64,000 bases of DNA from Pedobacter psychroterrae (GTDB lineage: Bacteria; Bacteroidota; Bacteroidia; Sphingobacteriales; Sphingobacteriaceae), in the NCBI RefSeq assembly GCF_004331695.1, contig NZ_SJSL01000001.1, forward strand, positions 806,001 through 870,000, given 5' to 3'. The position numbers and the translations under genes are program-made. Numbering within the stretch: position 1 is the stretch's first letter; each line of letters begins with the position of its first letter. This document shows positions 1-7,774 of the stretch, one piece after another. The notes below the pieces were generated by a model. It saw only the letters and a list, made by a program, of their open reading frames with translations, was not told the origin of the DNA and ran no database searches.

Positions 1-784
1 AAGTATCTTCCTCGTCCAGCCGGAAATGCTCTGAAATAAGGGGATTGATGATCCTCCATTGATCATACCTCAGGTTGTCGATCAGTATAAAGAAAACAGG
101 TGTCGTGCTGTTTATTAAAGGAAATACTTTTTTCTTAAGGAGCTCATTAGACAAAAGGGGCGATTGTCCTTTGCCGTTCACCCAGCCGAGGTAATGGTCT
201 TCAATAAACTTGGAGAACTGCATATTGGCCTCAGATTTTTGCATCGTCAGGATCTCATGCATCTGCGGATCATCGAGTTTTTCAAGTTCAAGCTCCCAGA
301 AAACTAGTTTTTTATAAACTTCAACCCATTCTTCGTAACTTAGCTTATCATTTAACGTCATGCCCAGACGGCGAAAATCCTGCTGATAGGCCATAGAGGT
401 ACGTTCGCTGACAAGACGTTTATTATCTACGATCTTTTTTATAGTCAGGAGTACTTGTTTGGGGTTGACAGGCTTAATAAGGTAGTCGTCAATTTTGGAC
501 CCTATTGCATCCTCCATCAGATTTTCTTCTTCACTTTTGGTGATCAATACTACCGGAACATCATTTCTGATGTTTTTAATAGCCGTAAGTGTCTCCAGTC
601 CGCTCAGTCCCGGCATGTTCTCGTCCAAAAATACCAGGTCAAAGTGTTCCTTGCCAAAAGCTTCCAGCGCATCATTTCCATTGGTATAGGTGGTTACGTG
701 GTAACCTTTTTCATTGAGTAAAAGTATATGTGGTTTTAACAAGTTAATCTCATCATCGGCCCATAGAATCTTGGTTTCCTGCAT
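1..784 (-). CDS. porX: PorX-type response regulator with PglZ domain (3' end outside window)
   Basis: The reverse strand, read from the ATG at 784, gives a receiver domain (about residues 4-120) with acidic pair D10/D11, phospho-acceptor D54 in the context FLDENMPG, and K104 in LIKPVNP. A helical linker follows, then the start of a PglZ (alkaline-phosphatase-like) domain at about residue 218, recognisable by FILIDNLRYDQW. Only 261 codons are inside the window; family members are about 520 residues, so the gene runs off the left edge. In Bacteroidota PorX works with the kinase PorY to control the type IX secretion system and, in some species, gliding. The partner kinase is not here. The gene diverges from the HD-domain gene across a 105-bp spacer. 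Identification rests on domain order and family knowledge. Confidence 0.9.
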   Translation of the reverse strand, partial: MQETKILWADDEINLLKPHILLLNEKGYHVTTYTNGNDALEAFGKEHFDLVFLDENMPGLSGLETLTAIKNIRNDVPVVLITKSEEENLMEDAIGSKIDDYLIKPVNPKQVLLTIKKIVDNKRLVSERTSMAYQQDFRRLGMTLNDKLSYEEWVEVYKKLVFWELELEKLDDPQMHEILTMQKSEANMQFSKFIEDHYLGWVNGKGQSPLLSNELLKKKVFPLINSTTPVFFILIDNLRYDQWRIINPLISEHFRLDEEDT

Positions 785-889
785 CGTTATTTTATAAAGG
801 ATGTAAATTAAATTATAAAAAGAAGGCTCTCCTTTTCATACTATGGATAAAAATAGCAATTTTTGTACCGTATAATTTATTTTTAAAGA

Positions 890-2113
890 TTGAACAAAAA
901 GAAAATAATAAATGATCCGGTATATGGCTTCATTAGCATCCCGTCTGCCATCATATTTGATCTGATCTCTCACCCCTATTTTCAGCGGCTAAGATACATC
1001 AAACAACTGGGAATGACCCATCTGGTATACCCGGGGGCCTTGCATACCCGGTTTCACCACGCATTGGGTGCAATGCACTTGATGAGCCTGGCCATAGAAG
1101 TGCTGAGAGGTAAGGGGCATCCGATCAGCAAAGAGGAAGAAGAAGCTGCCACAATTGCTATTTTACTGCATGACATCGGACACGGACCTTTCTCGCATGC
1201 ACTGGAGCACTCCCTGGTAAACGGGATAAAGCATGAAGACATCTCTATGCTGATCATGGAAAAGCTCAACAAAGCGTTTGAGGGAAAGCTGACCCTTGCG
1301 ATCAATATCTTTAAGGGAAATTATGAAAAGTCTTTTCTGTCTCAGCTTGTATCAAGCCAGCTGGATCTGGACAGAATGGATTATTTAAACCGTGACAGCT
1401 TTTTTACCGGTGTAAGTGAGGGTGTGATCAGTTTTGACAGGATCATTAAGATGTTTAATGTGCTGGATGACAACTTGGTAATCGAAGAGAAAGGGATCTA
1501 TTCGATCGAGAAGTTTCTGATAGCGAGAAGGCTGATGTACTGGCAGGTTTATCTGCACAAAACAGTGGTAGCTGGAGAGCAGGTATTGGTGAAGATCTTA
1601 AAACGGGCGAAATACCTTGCTGTGCGTGGAGAAACACTGTTTGCGACTCCGGCACTTGATTATTTTCTTAAAAATGACGTTACAGAGGATGTTTTCTTTT
1701 CAGATGACCAGCATCTGCAGCGTTTCTCTGAGCTGGATGATCAGGATATATTCGCCTCTGTAAAGGTATGGAGAAATCACGGTGACAGAATACTGTCGCT
1801 GCTTTGTCAGATGCTGACAGATAGAAATTTATATAAAGTAGAGATCAGTAATACCGTTCCGGATGCCGGACGTGTAGCCATGTTAAAACAAAATACAGCT
1901 AAAGTATTGGGGCTGACAGAAGAAGAAGTATCCTACTTTGTATTTACGGACGTGATCAGCAACAGAGCTTATAACGCCGGAAACAGTAATATAAATATCC
2001 TTTTGAAAAACAATATGATCGTGGATATTGCAAAAGCCTCAGATTTATCTAACTTAGAATCTTTAGACAAAACAGTGAAGAAGCACATACTGTGTTATCT
2101 GAGAATTATTTAG
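890..2113 (+). CDS. HD-domain phosphohydrolase (dNTPase-like)
   Basis: This 407-residue protein carries an N-terminal HD metal-dependent phosphohydrolase domain. The first His cluster is in TRFHHALG (about residues 53-60) and the HD pair is in LLHDIGHGPFSHALEH (about residues 92-107). The family is related to SamHD1/dGTPase-type enzymes; its substrate in Bacteroidota is not established. The start is a TTG: an in-frame stop lies two codons upstream and no ATG is available near the conserved N-terminus (NDPVYGFI). It stands between porX and lpxD and is followed by two hairpins, so it is probably a separate transcript from lpxD. Catalytic residues look intact. Confidence 0.88.
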   Translation: MNKKKIINDPVYGFISIPSAIIFDLISHPYFQRLRYIKQLGMTHLVYPGALHTRFHHALGAMHLMSLAIEVLRGKGHPISKEEEEAATIAILLHDIGHGPFSHALEHSLVNGIKHEDISMLIMEKLNKAFEGKLTLAINIFKGNYEKSFLSQLVSSQLDLDRMDYLNRDSFFTGVSEGVISFDRIIKMFNVLDDNLVIEEKGIYSIEKFLIARRLMYWQVYLHKTVVAGEQVLVKILKRAKYLAVRGETLFATPALDYFLKNDVTEDVFFSDDQHLQRFSELDDQDIFASVKVWRNHGDRILSLLCQMLTDRNLYKVEISNTVPDAGRVAMLKQNTAKVLGLTEEEVSYFVFTDVISNRAYNAGNSNINILLKNNMIVDIAKASDLSNLESLDKTVKKHILCYLRII

Positions 2114-2145
2114 CATTATTTAACAAAATATTTAATTTATAATCA

Positions 2146-2200
2146 CGTTTTTAGATTTCTTAATCTAAGAACGAATTTGATAACCTAGGTAGGTTTTTTT
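2146..2200 (+). terminator. Tandem hairpins ending in a T-tract
   Basis: Two hairpins lie between the HD gene and lpxD. The first (2146-2173) pairs CGTTTTTAGATT with AATCTAAGAACG, 12 bp with one G-T wobble, around loop TCTT. The second (2182-2195) pairs AACCT with AGGTT around AGGT and runs straight into five further T residues, the form of an intrinsic terminator. The second stem is short, so the pair may act together. Confidence 0.6.
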
Positions 2201-2228
2201 GTTCATATCAATTTAACATATAACTTTG
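2198..2228 (+). promoter_or_regulatory. Bacteroidota-type promoter of lpxD
   Basis: TTTG (2198-2201) is followed after 19 nt by TAACTTTG (2221-2228), matching the Bacteroidota -33/-7 consensus. The -7 element ends 4 nt before the lpxD ATG, so the transcript should be leaderless or nearly so. Confidence 0.7.
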
Positions 2229-2232
2229 TAAA

Positions 2233-3300
2233 ATGCAATTTACTGCCAAGCAGATAAGCGAGTTTATAAATGGAGCCATTGAGGGAGACGCAAGCGTACA
2301 AGTTGGAGAGCTTTCCAAAATAGAGAACGGGAAGCCCGGATCTTTGTGCTTTTTGTCTAATCCGAAGTATGAAAACTATTTATATACCACAAATGCTTCT
2401 GTGGTAATTGTGAGCCAGGATTTCATACCCTCACAACCCATTGGCAGCACCCTGATCCGCGTTACGGACCCGTATAGTGCATTTTCCATATTGCTCGAAA
2501 GGTATAATGAGGCAGTCAACCTGGCCAATGTACAGACAGGAATAGAACAACCAAGCTTTATCCATCCTTCGGCAAAAATTGGTGATAATGTTTTTATTGC
2601 GGCATTTTCCTATATCTCGGAGAATGTAGAAATAGGAAATAACTGTAAGGTCATGGCCCAGGTATATATTGGCGCAGATACAAAAATAGGAGACAATACT
2701 ACCTTATTCCCAGGGGTGAAGATCTATAACAAGTCCGTGATAGGCAGTCGTGTAATCATCCATGCCAATACGGTAATTGGTAGTGACGGATTTGGATTTG
2801 CACCTCAGAAAGACGGGACTTATTCAAAAATCGCGCAGATAGGAAACGTCGTAATAGAGGATGACGTGGAAATAGGGTCTAATACTTCGATTGACAGGGC
2901 TACTATGGGCTCTACTTTTATCAGAAAAGGAGTGAAGCTGGACAACCTGATCCAGATAGCACATAATGTGGACGTAGGTGAACATAGTGTTGTGGCCGCG
3001 CAGACAGGCATTTCGGGAAGCACCAAGTTGGGAGAGAAATCGACAGTAGGCGGACAGGTCGGTATTGCAGGTCACCTTTCGTTGGCAAAGGGTACGCAGA
3101 TAGGTGCGCAGGCCGGAATCAATTTTAATACAACAGAGGAAAACAAACAATGGCACGGTAGCCCTGCCCAGCCTTTGAGAGACTGGATGAGGGCCTCCGT
3201 ATTATTTAAGCAACTGCCTTCTATTGAAAAGAGAATAACAGCATTGGAAGCCACACAGGTGAAAAATAAGGCAGAAATTGAACAAAACATTACCAAATAA
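2233..3300 (+). CDS. lpxD: UDP-3-O-(3-hydroxyacyl)glucosamine N-acyltransferase LpxD
   Basis: LpxD adds the N-linked hydroxyacyl chain from acyl-ACP to UDP-3-O-acyl-glucosamine, the third step of lipid A synthesis in the cytoplasm. The 355-residue product has the N-terminal uridine-binding region (about 1-105) and then a left-handed parallel beta-helix of hexapeptide repeats (for example IGDNVF, IGNNCK, IGDNTT) to about residue 315. A short helical C-terminus follows, rich in Lys/Glu, as in trimeric LpxD. The motif [13 protein letters not shown] and the His of IAHNVDVG are typical of the active site. It is the first gene of a tight lpxD-lpxC/fabZ-lpxA run, with 2 nt to the next start. Confidence 0.96.
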   Translation: MQFTAKQISEFINGAIEGDASVQVGELSKIENGKPGSLCFLSNPKYENYLYTTNASVVIVSQDFIPSQPIGSTLIRVTDPYSAFSILLERYNEAVNLANVQTGIEQPSFIHPSAKIGDNVFIAAFSYISENVEIGNNCKVMAQVYIGADTKIGDNTTLFPGVKIYNKSVIGSRVIIHANTVIGSDGFGFAPQKDGTYSKIAQIGNVVIEDDVEIGSNTSIDRATMGSTFIRKGVKLDNLIQIAHNVDVGEHSVVAAQTGISGSTKLGEKSTVGGQVGIAGHLSLAKGTQIGAQAGINFNTTEENKQWHGSPAQPLRDWMRASVLFKQLPSIEKRITALEATQVKNKAEIEQNITK

Positions 3301-3302
3301 TA

Positions 3303-4715
3303 ATGAACGTTAAGCAAAAAACCATAAAAGCAGAGGTTTCTGTGACGGGGGTTGGGCTCCATACCGGAGCAAATGTTACTTTAACATTTTGTCCCGCACC
3401 GGAAAATCATGGGTTTAAATTCCAAAGAACAGATTTGCCGGGAAGCCCTATTGTGGATGCAGACTGTGATAACGTTACAGATACTGCCCGCGGTACCACA
3501 ATTTCTCAAAATGGAGCAAGTGTAAGTACTGTTGAGCATGTAATGGCCTCGCTGGTAGGCATGGACCTGGACAATGTGCTGATGAAGCTGGATGGTCCGG
3601 AAACCCCGATTATGGACGGAAGTGCCATCTTGTTTTTGGAAGCCCTGGAATACGTGGGGGTACAACAACAGGAAATAGATAGGGAGTATTTTCAGATACC
3701 ACACAATATCACCTATACGGAGCCTGATAGAAAAGTGGAGATCGTCGCTATGCCGCTTGATGATTACAGGTTTACCTGCATGATCGATTATAATTCGCCG
3801 GTGCTGGGCAGTCAGCATGCCGGAATATCAAGCATTGCTGAATTTAAAAAGGAAATTGCCTCATGCAGGACCTTTTGCTTTTTGCATGAGCTCGAATATC
3901 AATTACAGAATAACCTGATAAAAGGGGGAGATCTGAACAATGCCATTGTGATTGTAGATAAAGAAGTCACCAAAGAAGAACTTGACCACCTGGCAACGAT
4001 CTTTAACCGGTCGGCAATGGAAGTAGCGCCTCAGGGTATACTGAACAATATGGAACTGAGGTACCAGAATGAACCTGCCAGACATAAACTTTTGGACATG
4101 ATCGGTGACCTTGCATTGGTTGGTGTACATTTAAAAGGCCATATTATGGCGGCCAGACCTGGCCATGCAGCGAACGTTGCATTCGCTAAAAAGATTAAAG
4201 CAGCCATTAAGAAAGAAAAAAATAAAAAAGTACAGCATGTGTATGACCCATCGGTAAAGCCGCTTTACGATGTGGTACAGATCATGGAGATTTTGCCGCA
4301 CAGGCAACCCTTCCTGTTTATCGACAAGATCTTGGAACTTTCTAAAACGCATGTGGTGGGGGTAAAAAATGTGACAATGAACGAAGAGTTCTTTAAAGGG
4401 CATTTTCCCGGGGCACCGGTTTTCCCTGGTGTAATACAGATAGAGGCCATGGCCCAGACCGGAGGAATCCTGGTACTGAGCACCGTTCCAGATCCCAGAA
4501 ACTACCTGACCTTATTTTTAAAGATAGACAACGTGCGTTTCAGGGCCCAGGTATCGCCGGGCGATACCATCGTTTTCAGATGTGACCTGATGGAACCAAT
4601 AAGAAGGGGCATAGCGCAAATGAAAGGCGTTGGCATGGTTGGTGGGAAAGTGGTGGTTGAAGCAGAAATGATGGCACAAATTGTAAAAGTAAAAGATAGC
4701 GAACCTACAGCATGA
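3303..4715 (+). CDS. lpxC-fabZ: Bifunctional LpxC deacetylase / FabZ dehydratase
   Basis: One 470-residue chain joins two enzymes. Residues about 1-300 are the zinc-dependent UDP-3-O-acyl-GlcNAc deacetylase LpxC, the committed step of lipid A synthesis: H79 in VEHVMAS and H261/D265 in RHKLLDMIGDL fit the metal and catalytic positions. Residues about 320-462 are the hot-dog 3-hydroxyacyl-ACP dehydratase FabZ, with H367 in GHFPGAPVFPG and E381 in IEAMAQ. A Lys-rich linker (about 300-315) separates them. This fusion is characteristic of Bacteroidota and puts an enzyme that uses hydroxyacyl-ACP for fatty acids on the chain that commits hydroxyacyl groups to lipid A. The stop overlaps the lpxA start (ATGA). 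Confidence 0.97.
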   Translation: MNVKQKTIKAEVSVTGVGLHTGANVTLTFCPAPENHGFKFQRTDLPGSPIVDADCDNVTDTARGTTISQNGASVSTVEHVMASLVGMDLDNVLMKLDGPETPIMDGSAILFLEALEYVGVQQQEIDREYFQIPHNITYTEPDRKVEIVAMPLDDYRFTCMIDYNSPVLGSQHAGISSIAEFKKEIASCRTFCFLHELEYQLQNNLIKGGDLNNAIVIVDKEVTKEELDHLATIFNRSAMEVAPQGILNNMELRYQNEPARHKLLDMIGDLALVGVHLKGHIMAARPGHAANVAFAKKIKAAIKKEKNKKVQHVYDPSVKPLYDVVQIMEILPHRQPFLFIDKILELSKTHVVGVKNVTMNEEFFKGHFPGAPVFPGVIQIEAMAQTGGILVLSTVPDPRNYLTLFLKIDNVRFRAQVSPGDTIVFRCDLMEPIRRGIAQMKGVGMVGGKVVVEAEMMAQIVKVKDSEPTA

Positions 4716-5497
4716 TACAACCCTTAGCATATATACATCCACAGGCAAAAATTGCTGACAATGTAGTAATAGAACCGTTTGCAGTAATCCATAAAGATGT
4801 AGAAATTGGGGAAGGAACCTGGATTGGGTCAAATGTTGTGATTATGGATGGTGCCCGGATCGGTAAGAACTGCCGGGTATTTCCAGGCTCTGTAATATCA
4901 GGGGTTCCTCAGGACCTTAAGTTTGCGGGCGAAGTAACCACCGCAGAAATAGGAGACAATACCACAATAAGGGAATGCGTGACGATCAACAGGGGTACTA
5001 AAGATAAATGGAAAACTGTGATCGGAAGTAACTGCCTGATACAGGCATATTCTCACATTGCGCACGACTGCGAGGTAGGCGATTACTGCATTTTCTCCAA
5101 CAGTACCACACTGGCGGGCCACATTACCATCGGCAATTATGTAGTGCTGGCAGGACTAGTCGCGATACATCAGTTTGTGAAAGTAGGTGCGCATGCCTTT
5201 GTAACAGGTGGTTCATTGGTTAGAAAGGACGTTCCACCATATGTAAAAGCAGCGCGTGAGCCGCTTTCTTACGCAGGAATAAATTCTGTGGGATTGAGAA
5301 GAAGAGGGTTTTCTTCCGAGAAAATCAATGAGATACAAGAAATTTACAGGGTGCTTTTTGTGAAGCACAACAATGTAACCAAAGCGCTGGACATGATCGA
5401 AGCTGAATTTAAGCCGACAGAAATCCGCGACGAGATCGTTGACTTTATCAGAAACTCCAACAGAGGTGTCATGAAGGGCTTCGGCTCTGGCAGCTAG
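4712..5497 (+). CDS. lpxA: UDP-N-acetylglucosamine O-acyltransferase LpxA
   Basis: LpxA transfers a 3-hydroxyacyl chain from ACP to the 3-OH of UDP-GlcNAc, the first step of lipid A synthesis. The 261-residue length is standard. Residues about 5-185 form hexapeptide repeats of the left-handed beta-helix; the catalytic His lies in the segment SHIAHDCEVGDYC, and a C-terminal helical domain (about 190-261) begins after SYAGINSVGLRRRGF. The gene starts inside the end of lpxC/fabZ with a 4-nt overlap, indicating translational coupling. It is followed 11 nt later by an ABC ATPase on the same transcript. Confidence 0.96.
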   Translation: MIQPLAYIHPQAKIADNVVIEPFAVIHKDVEIGEGTWIGSNVVIMDGARIGKNCRVFPGSVISGVPQDLKFAGEVTTAEIGDNTTIRECVTINRGTKDKWKTVIGSNCLIQAYSHIAHDCEVGDYCIFSNSTTLAGHITIGNYVVLAGLVAIHQFVKVGAHAFVTGGSLVRKDVPPYVKAAREPLSYAGINSVGLRRRGFSSEKINEIQEIYRVLFVKHNNVTKALDMIEAEFKPTEIRDEIVDFIRNSNRGVMKGFGSGS

Positions 5498-5508
5498 TTT
5501 TTAGTTTC

Positions 5509-6129
5509 ATGAAGATTACCTTAGACAAAATTGGCAGAAGATTTAATCAGGAGTGGATATTTAAAAACATAGATTACCGGTTCCTGCCGGGAAATAAGTA
5601 CGCCATACTAGGGCCCAATGGTTCGGGAAAATCAACTTTGCTGAACCTGATACTAGGTGCGCTTTCGCCATCAGCCGGTACTATTGAGTATGACTTTGAA
5701 AAGAAGAAGGTCGACGTCGAGGCCATCTATCAATACATGAGCTTTGCAGCCCCATACCTGGACCTGATAGAAGAGTTCACGCTGCAGGAAACAATCGGTT
5801 TTCATTATAAATTCAAAGCCCTTTACGAAGGATATAGCGCGGAAAGGGTGATGGAGCTGCTTGGGTTAGCCAAATCACAGGATAAACCTTTAAAGTATTT
5901 CTCTTCAGGAATGAAGCAAAGGACTAAACTGGCACTGGCCTGCTGCACTGCTACACCGGTATTGATATTAGATGAGCCAACTTCAAACCTGGATAAGCAG
6001 GGCATCAGCTGGTACCACGGGATGATGGAAAATTTTACTAGGGAACGGCTGGTGATCATTGGTTCTAATCAGGAAACTGAGTATTCCTTTTGTAACCATT
6101 TCGTGCAAATCACAGATTTTAAAAAGTAA
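5509..6129 (+). CDS. ABC transporter ATP-binding protein without adjacent permease
   Basis: The 206-residue protein is a single ABC nucleotide-binding domain: Walker A GPNGSGKST (about residues 36-44), signature FSSGMKQR, Walker B VLILDEPTSNLD, and a stretch that may supply the H-loop position as Asn (GSNQETE), which deviates from the usual His. The domain is short, without accessory regions, like CcmA or lipoprotein-export ATPases. No membrane partner is encoded in the window. It follows lpxA by 11 nt, so it is probably co-transcribed with the lipid A genes, but an envelope role is only an inference from position. Confidence 0.88.
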   Translation: MKITLDKIGRRFNQEWIFKNIDYRFLPGNKYAILGPNGSGKSTLLNLILGALSPSAGTIEYDFEKKKVDVEAIYQYMSFAAPYLDLIEEFTLQETIGFHYKFKALYEGYSAERVMELLGLAKSQDKPLKYFSSGMKQRTKLALACCTATPVLILDEPTSNLDKQGISWYHGMMENFTRERLVIIGSNQETEYSFCNHFVQITDFKK

Positions 6130-6205
6130 AAATTATATTTGACAATAGTAAAAAGTAGCCTATTATAGGCTGTAATGATCAAATAAAATTATTTTAAAAT
6201 AACTG

Positions 6206-6236
6206 TTGTGTAATTAAAAAATAGTCTTTACCTTTG
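6206..6236 (+). promoter_or_regulatory. Promoter of efp
   Basis: TTG (6206-6208) and TACCTTTG (6229-6236) are separated by 20 nt, an exact fit to the Bacteroidota promoter. Transcription would begin near 6241, leaving a leader of about 40 nt before the efp ATG. Confidence 0.72.
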
Positions 6237-6281
6237 CGGCACGAAAAAGGGTCGATAGTTTAGACACAATTTCTAAGTAAA

Positions 6282-6842
6282 ATGGCAAAAGCATCTGAAG
6301 TAAAAAGTGGTAATATCCTTCGTTTTAACGGGGAATTGGTACAAGTAGAGGATTTTCTACACCGTACACCAGGAAATTTACGGGCCTTTTATCAGGCAAG
6401 AATGCGGAACGTGAAAAGCGGAAAACTGGTGGAATACAGGTTTCGTGTAGATGAAGAGGTGGAGATTTGCCGTGTTGAAACCAGTGATTACCAGTATTTG
6501 TATGAAGATGGTGATGCACTTGTAGTAATGGACAACGCTACTTACGAACAGTTTAACATACCGAAATTATTGTTTGGTAAAACTGTCAGGTTTTTGAAAG
6601 AGGGAATGAATGTGATCGTTGCTTTTGAAAGCGATGAGCCGATTATGGCACAGACACCTTCACATGTTGAGTTAGAAATAACTTACTCCGAGCCTGCGGT
6701 TAAAGGCGACACCTCTACCAATGCACTGAAATATGCAACAGTAGAGACAGGAGTAGAAATTAAAGTGCCGATGTTTATCAATCAGGGCGATAAAGTTAAG
6801 ATTGATACCCGTACCGGCGAATACGTAGAAAGAGTAAAGTAA
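6282..6842 (+). CDS. efp: Translation elongation factor P
   Basis: EF-P binds between the P and E sites of the ribosome and rescues stalling at consecutive prolines. The 186-residue length and three beta-barrel domains fit: N-terminal KOW-like domain about 1-65, central OB domain about 70-128, C-terminal OB domain about 130-186 ending GEYVERVK. In the domain I loop the sequence is HRTPGNLRAF. Aligning PGN with E. coli PGK puts Asn32 at the tip where E. coli has the beta-lysylated Lys34 and other bacteria have a rhamnosylated Arg. This version is therefore either unmodified or modified in another way. It has its own promoter and terminator. Confidence 0.97.
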   Translation: MAKASEVKSGNILRFNGELVQVEDFLHRTPGNLRAFYQARMRNVKSGKLVEYRFRVDEEVEICRVETSDYQYLYEDGDALVVMDNATYEQFNIPKLLFGKTVRFLKEGMNVIVAFESDEPIMAQTPSHVELEITYSEPAVKGDTSTNALKYATVETGVEIKVPMFINQGDKVKIDTRTGEYVERVK

Positions 6843-6879
6843 GAGTTTTCATAGTTTAGTTTTAGGTTTAGGTTGATTG

Positions 6880-6914
6880 TGGCTTCGGAGTGGTTCCCGA
6901 AGCCATCTTTTTTT
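6880..6914 (+). terminator. Intrinsic terminator after efp
   Basis: TGGCTTCGG (6880-6888) pairs perfectly with CCGAAGCCA (6897-6905) around an 8-nt loop and is followed by TC and a run of T to 6914. Confidence 0.85.
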
Positions 6915-6935
6915 ATAAGCTTTTTTCTGGTTGGG

Positions 6936-7024
6936 AAAAATCAATGTGCGCTTCTGAGGCTGGAATTTTTTGCCCTGAAGAAGGACAAAACTTCCTATGC
7001 CTCTTCTGCGCAACATTGATTTTT
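6936..7024. repeat. 89-bp long imperfect hairpin element
   Basis: The outer arms AAAAATCAATG (6936-6946) and CATTGATTTTT (7014-7024) are perfect 11-bp complements. Moving inwards, GCGC (6948-6951) pairs with GCGC (7008-7011) and GAGGC (6956-6960) with GCCTC (6999-7003). The central 15-nt segments also pair imperfectly. The element sits between the efp terminator and the promoter of the next gene and has no coding evidence. It could be a mobile or dispersed intergenic hairpin, or a structured RNA. Whether it occurs elsewhere in the genome cannot be seen here. Confidence 0.6.
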
Positions 7025-7085
7025 CTCTGAGCGCAAAAGTAAAGCGCATAAAAGCAGGCTGGTTCGGGAATTGGGGTGTTATGTT

Positions 7086-7093
7086 TATCTTTG
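7086..7093 (+). promoter_or_regulatory. -7 element for the folate cyclo-ligase gene
   Basis: TATCTTTG matches the Bacteroidota -7 consensus and ends 5 nt before the chosen ATG at 7099. The -33 position holds only GTTC. The placement argues against the in-frame upstream starts at 6997 and 7081. Confidence 0.55.
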
Positions 7094-7098
7094 TTTTG

Positions 7099-7662
7099 AT
7101 GACAAAGAAAGAATTAAGAAAGATTGCAATGGAGCAGAGGAAGATGTTGTCTGATGCAGACGTAGCCGCTTATAGCAGGGAATTGCTGCGGCAGTTTTCT
7201 TTAATTGATCTGGCAGATGTGAAGACCGTACATTTGTTTTTGCCTATTGAAGATAAGAAGGAACCGGATACTTTTCTGTTTATCGATTGGCTGAATGTCC
7301 ATCATCCAGATATTAAGATCATTGTGCCTAAGGCAGATTTTGATACCGCTTTGATGACTCACCATGTATATACCGGCAAAGATAGCCTGGTAAAAAACCT
7401 GTATAACATTCTGGAACCTGCAAAGGAAGTAATTCACACCGGAGATATAGATCTGGTGCTTGTGCCTTTACTTGCCTTCGACCTTAAGGGATACCGTGTG
7501 GGATATGGAAAGGGGTTTTACGACCGCTTTCTTGAAGGTGTTAAGACCAGGAAAATAGGCCTTTCCTTTTTTGCCCCTGCAGAATGCATTGATGATGTGC
7601 AGGAAAGTGACATTAAACTGGACATGTGCATTATACCTGAAAATATCTATACTTTTAAGTAG
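7099..7662 (+). CDS. 5-formyltetrahydrofolate cyclo-ligase
   Basis: The enzyme converts 5-formyl-THF to 5,10-methenyl-THF using ATP, recycling a dead-end folate. The 187-residue product matches family length. N-terminal basic region KKELRKIAMEQRKML is followed by the 5-FTHF cyc-lig fold, with the conserved C-terminal segment DLVLVPLLAFDLKGYRVGYGKGFYDR split around the Gly-rich GYGKGFYDRFL. A longer frame opens upstream at 6997, but that stretch lies in the 89-bp hairpin element and before the TATCTTTG promoter element, so ATG 7099 is preferred. Confidence 0.93.
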   Translation: MTKKELRKIAMEQRKMLSDADVAAYSRELLRQFSLIDLADVKTVHLFLPIEDKKEPDTFLFIDWLNVHHPDIKIIVPKADFDTALMTHHVYTGKDSLVKNLYNILEPAKEVIHTGDIDLVLVPLLAFDLKGYRVGYGKGFYDRFLEGVKTRKIGLSFFAPAECIDDVQESDIKLDMCIIPENIYTFK

Positions 7663-7774
7663 CAACATGGGTAATAACCGAAGGCGCATAAACTAGCAAC
7701 AGGTAAAGGGGTAACAAATATTAGGCTTTGTTGATATCTCTCCAAAGAGTTTTAAATAACGAAAGGAGAAAATT

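Noticed and set aside
455..721. Plus-strand frames across the left end
   Set aside because: They are antisense to porX, whose receiver motifs are complete on the minus strand.
6849..7049. Open frame on the minus strand encoding a basic 66-residue peptide
   Set aside because: It covers the efp terminator and the 89-bp hairpin, has no recognisable domain, and is better explained as a by-product of those structures.
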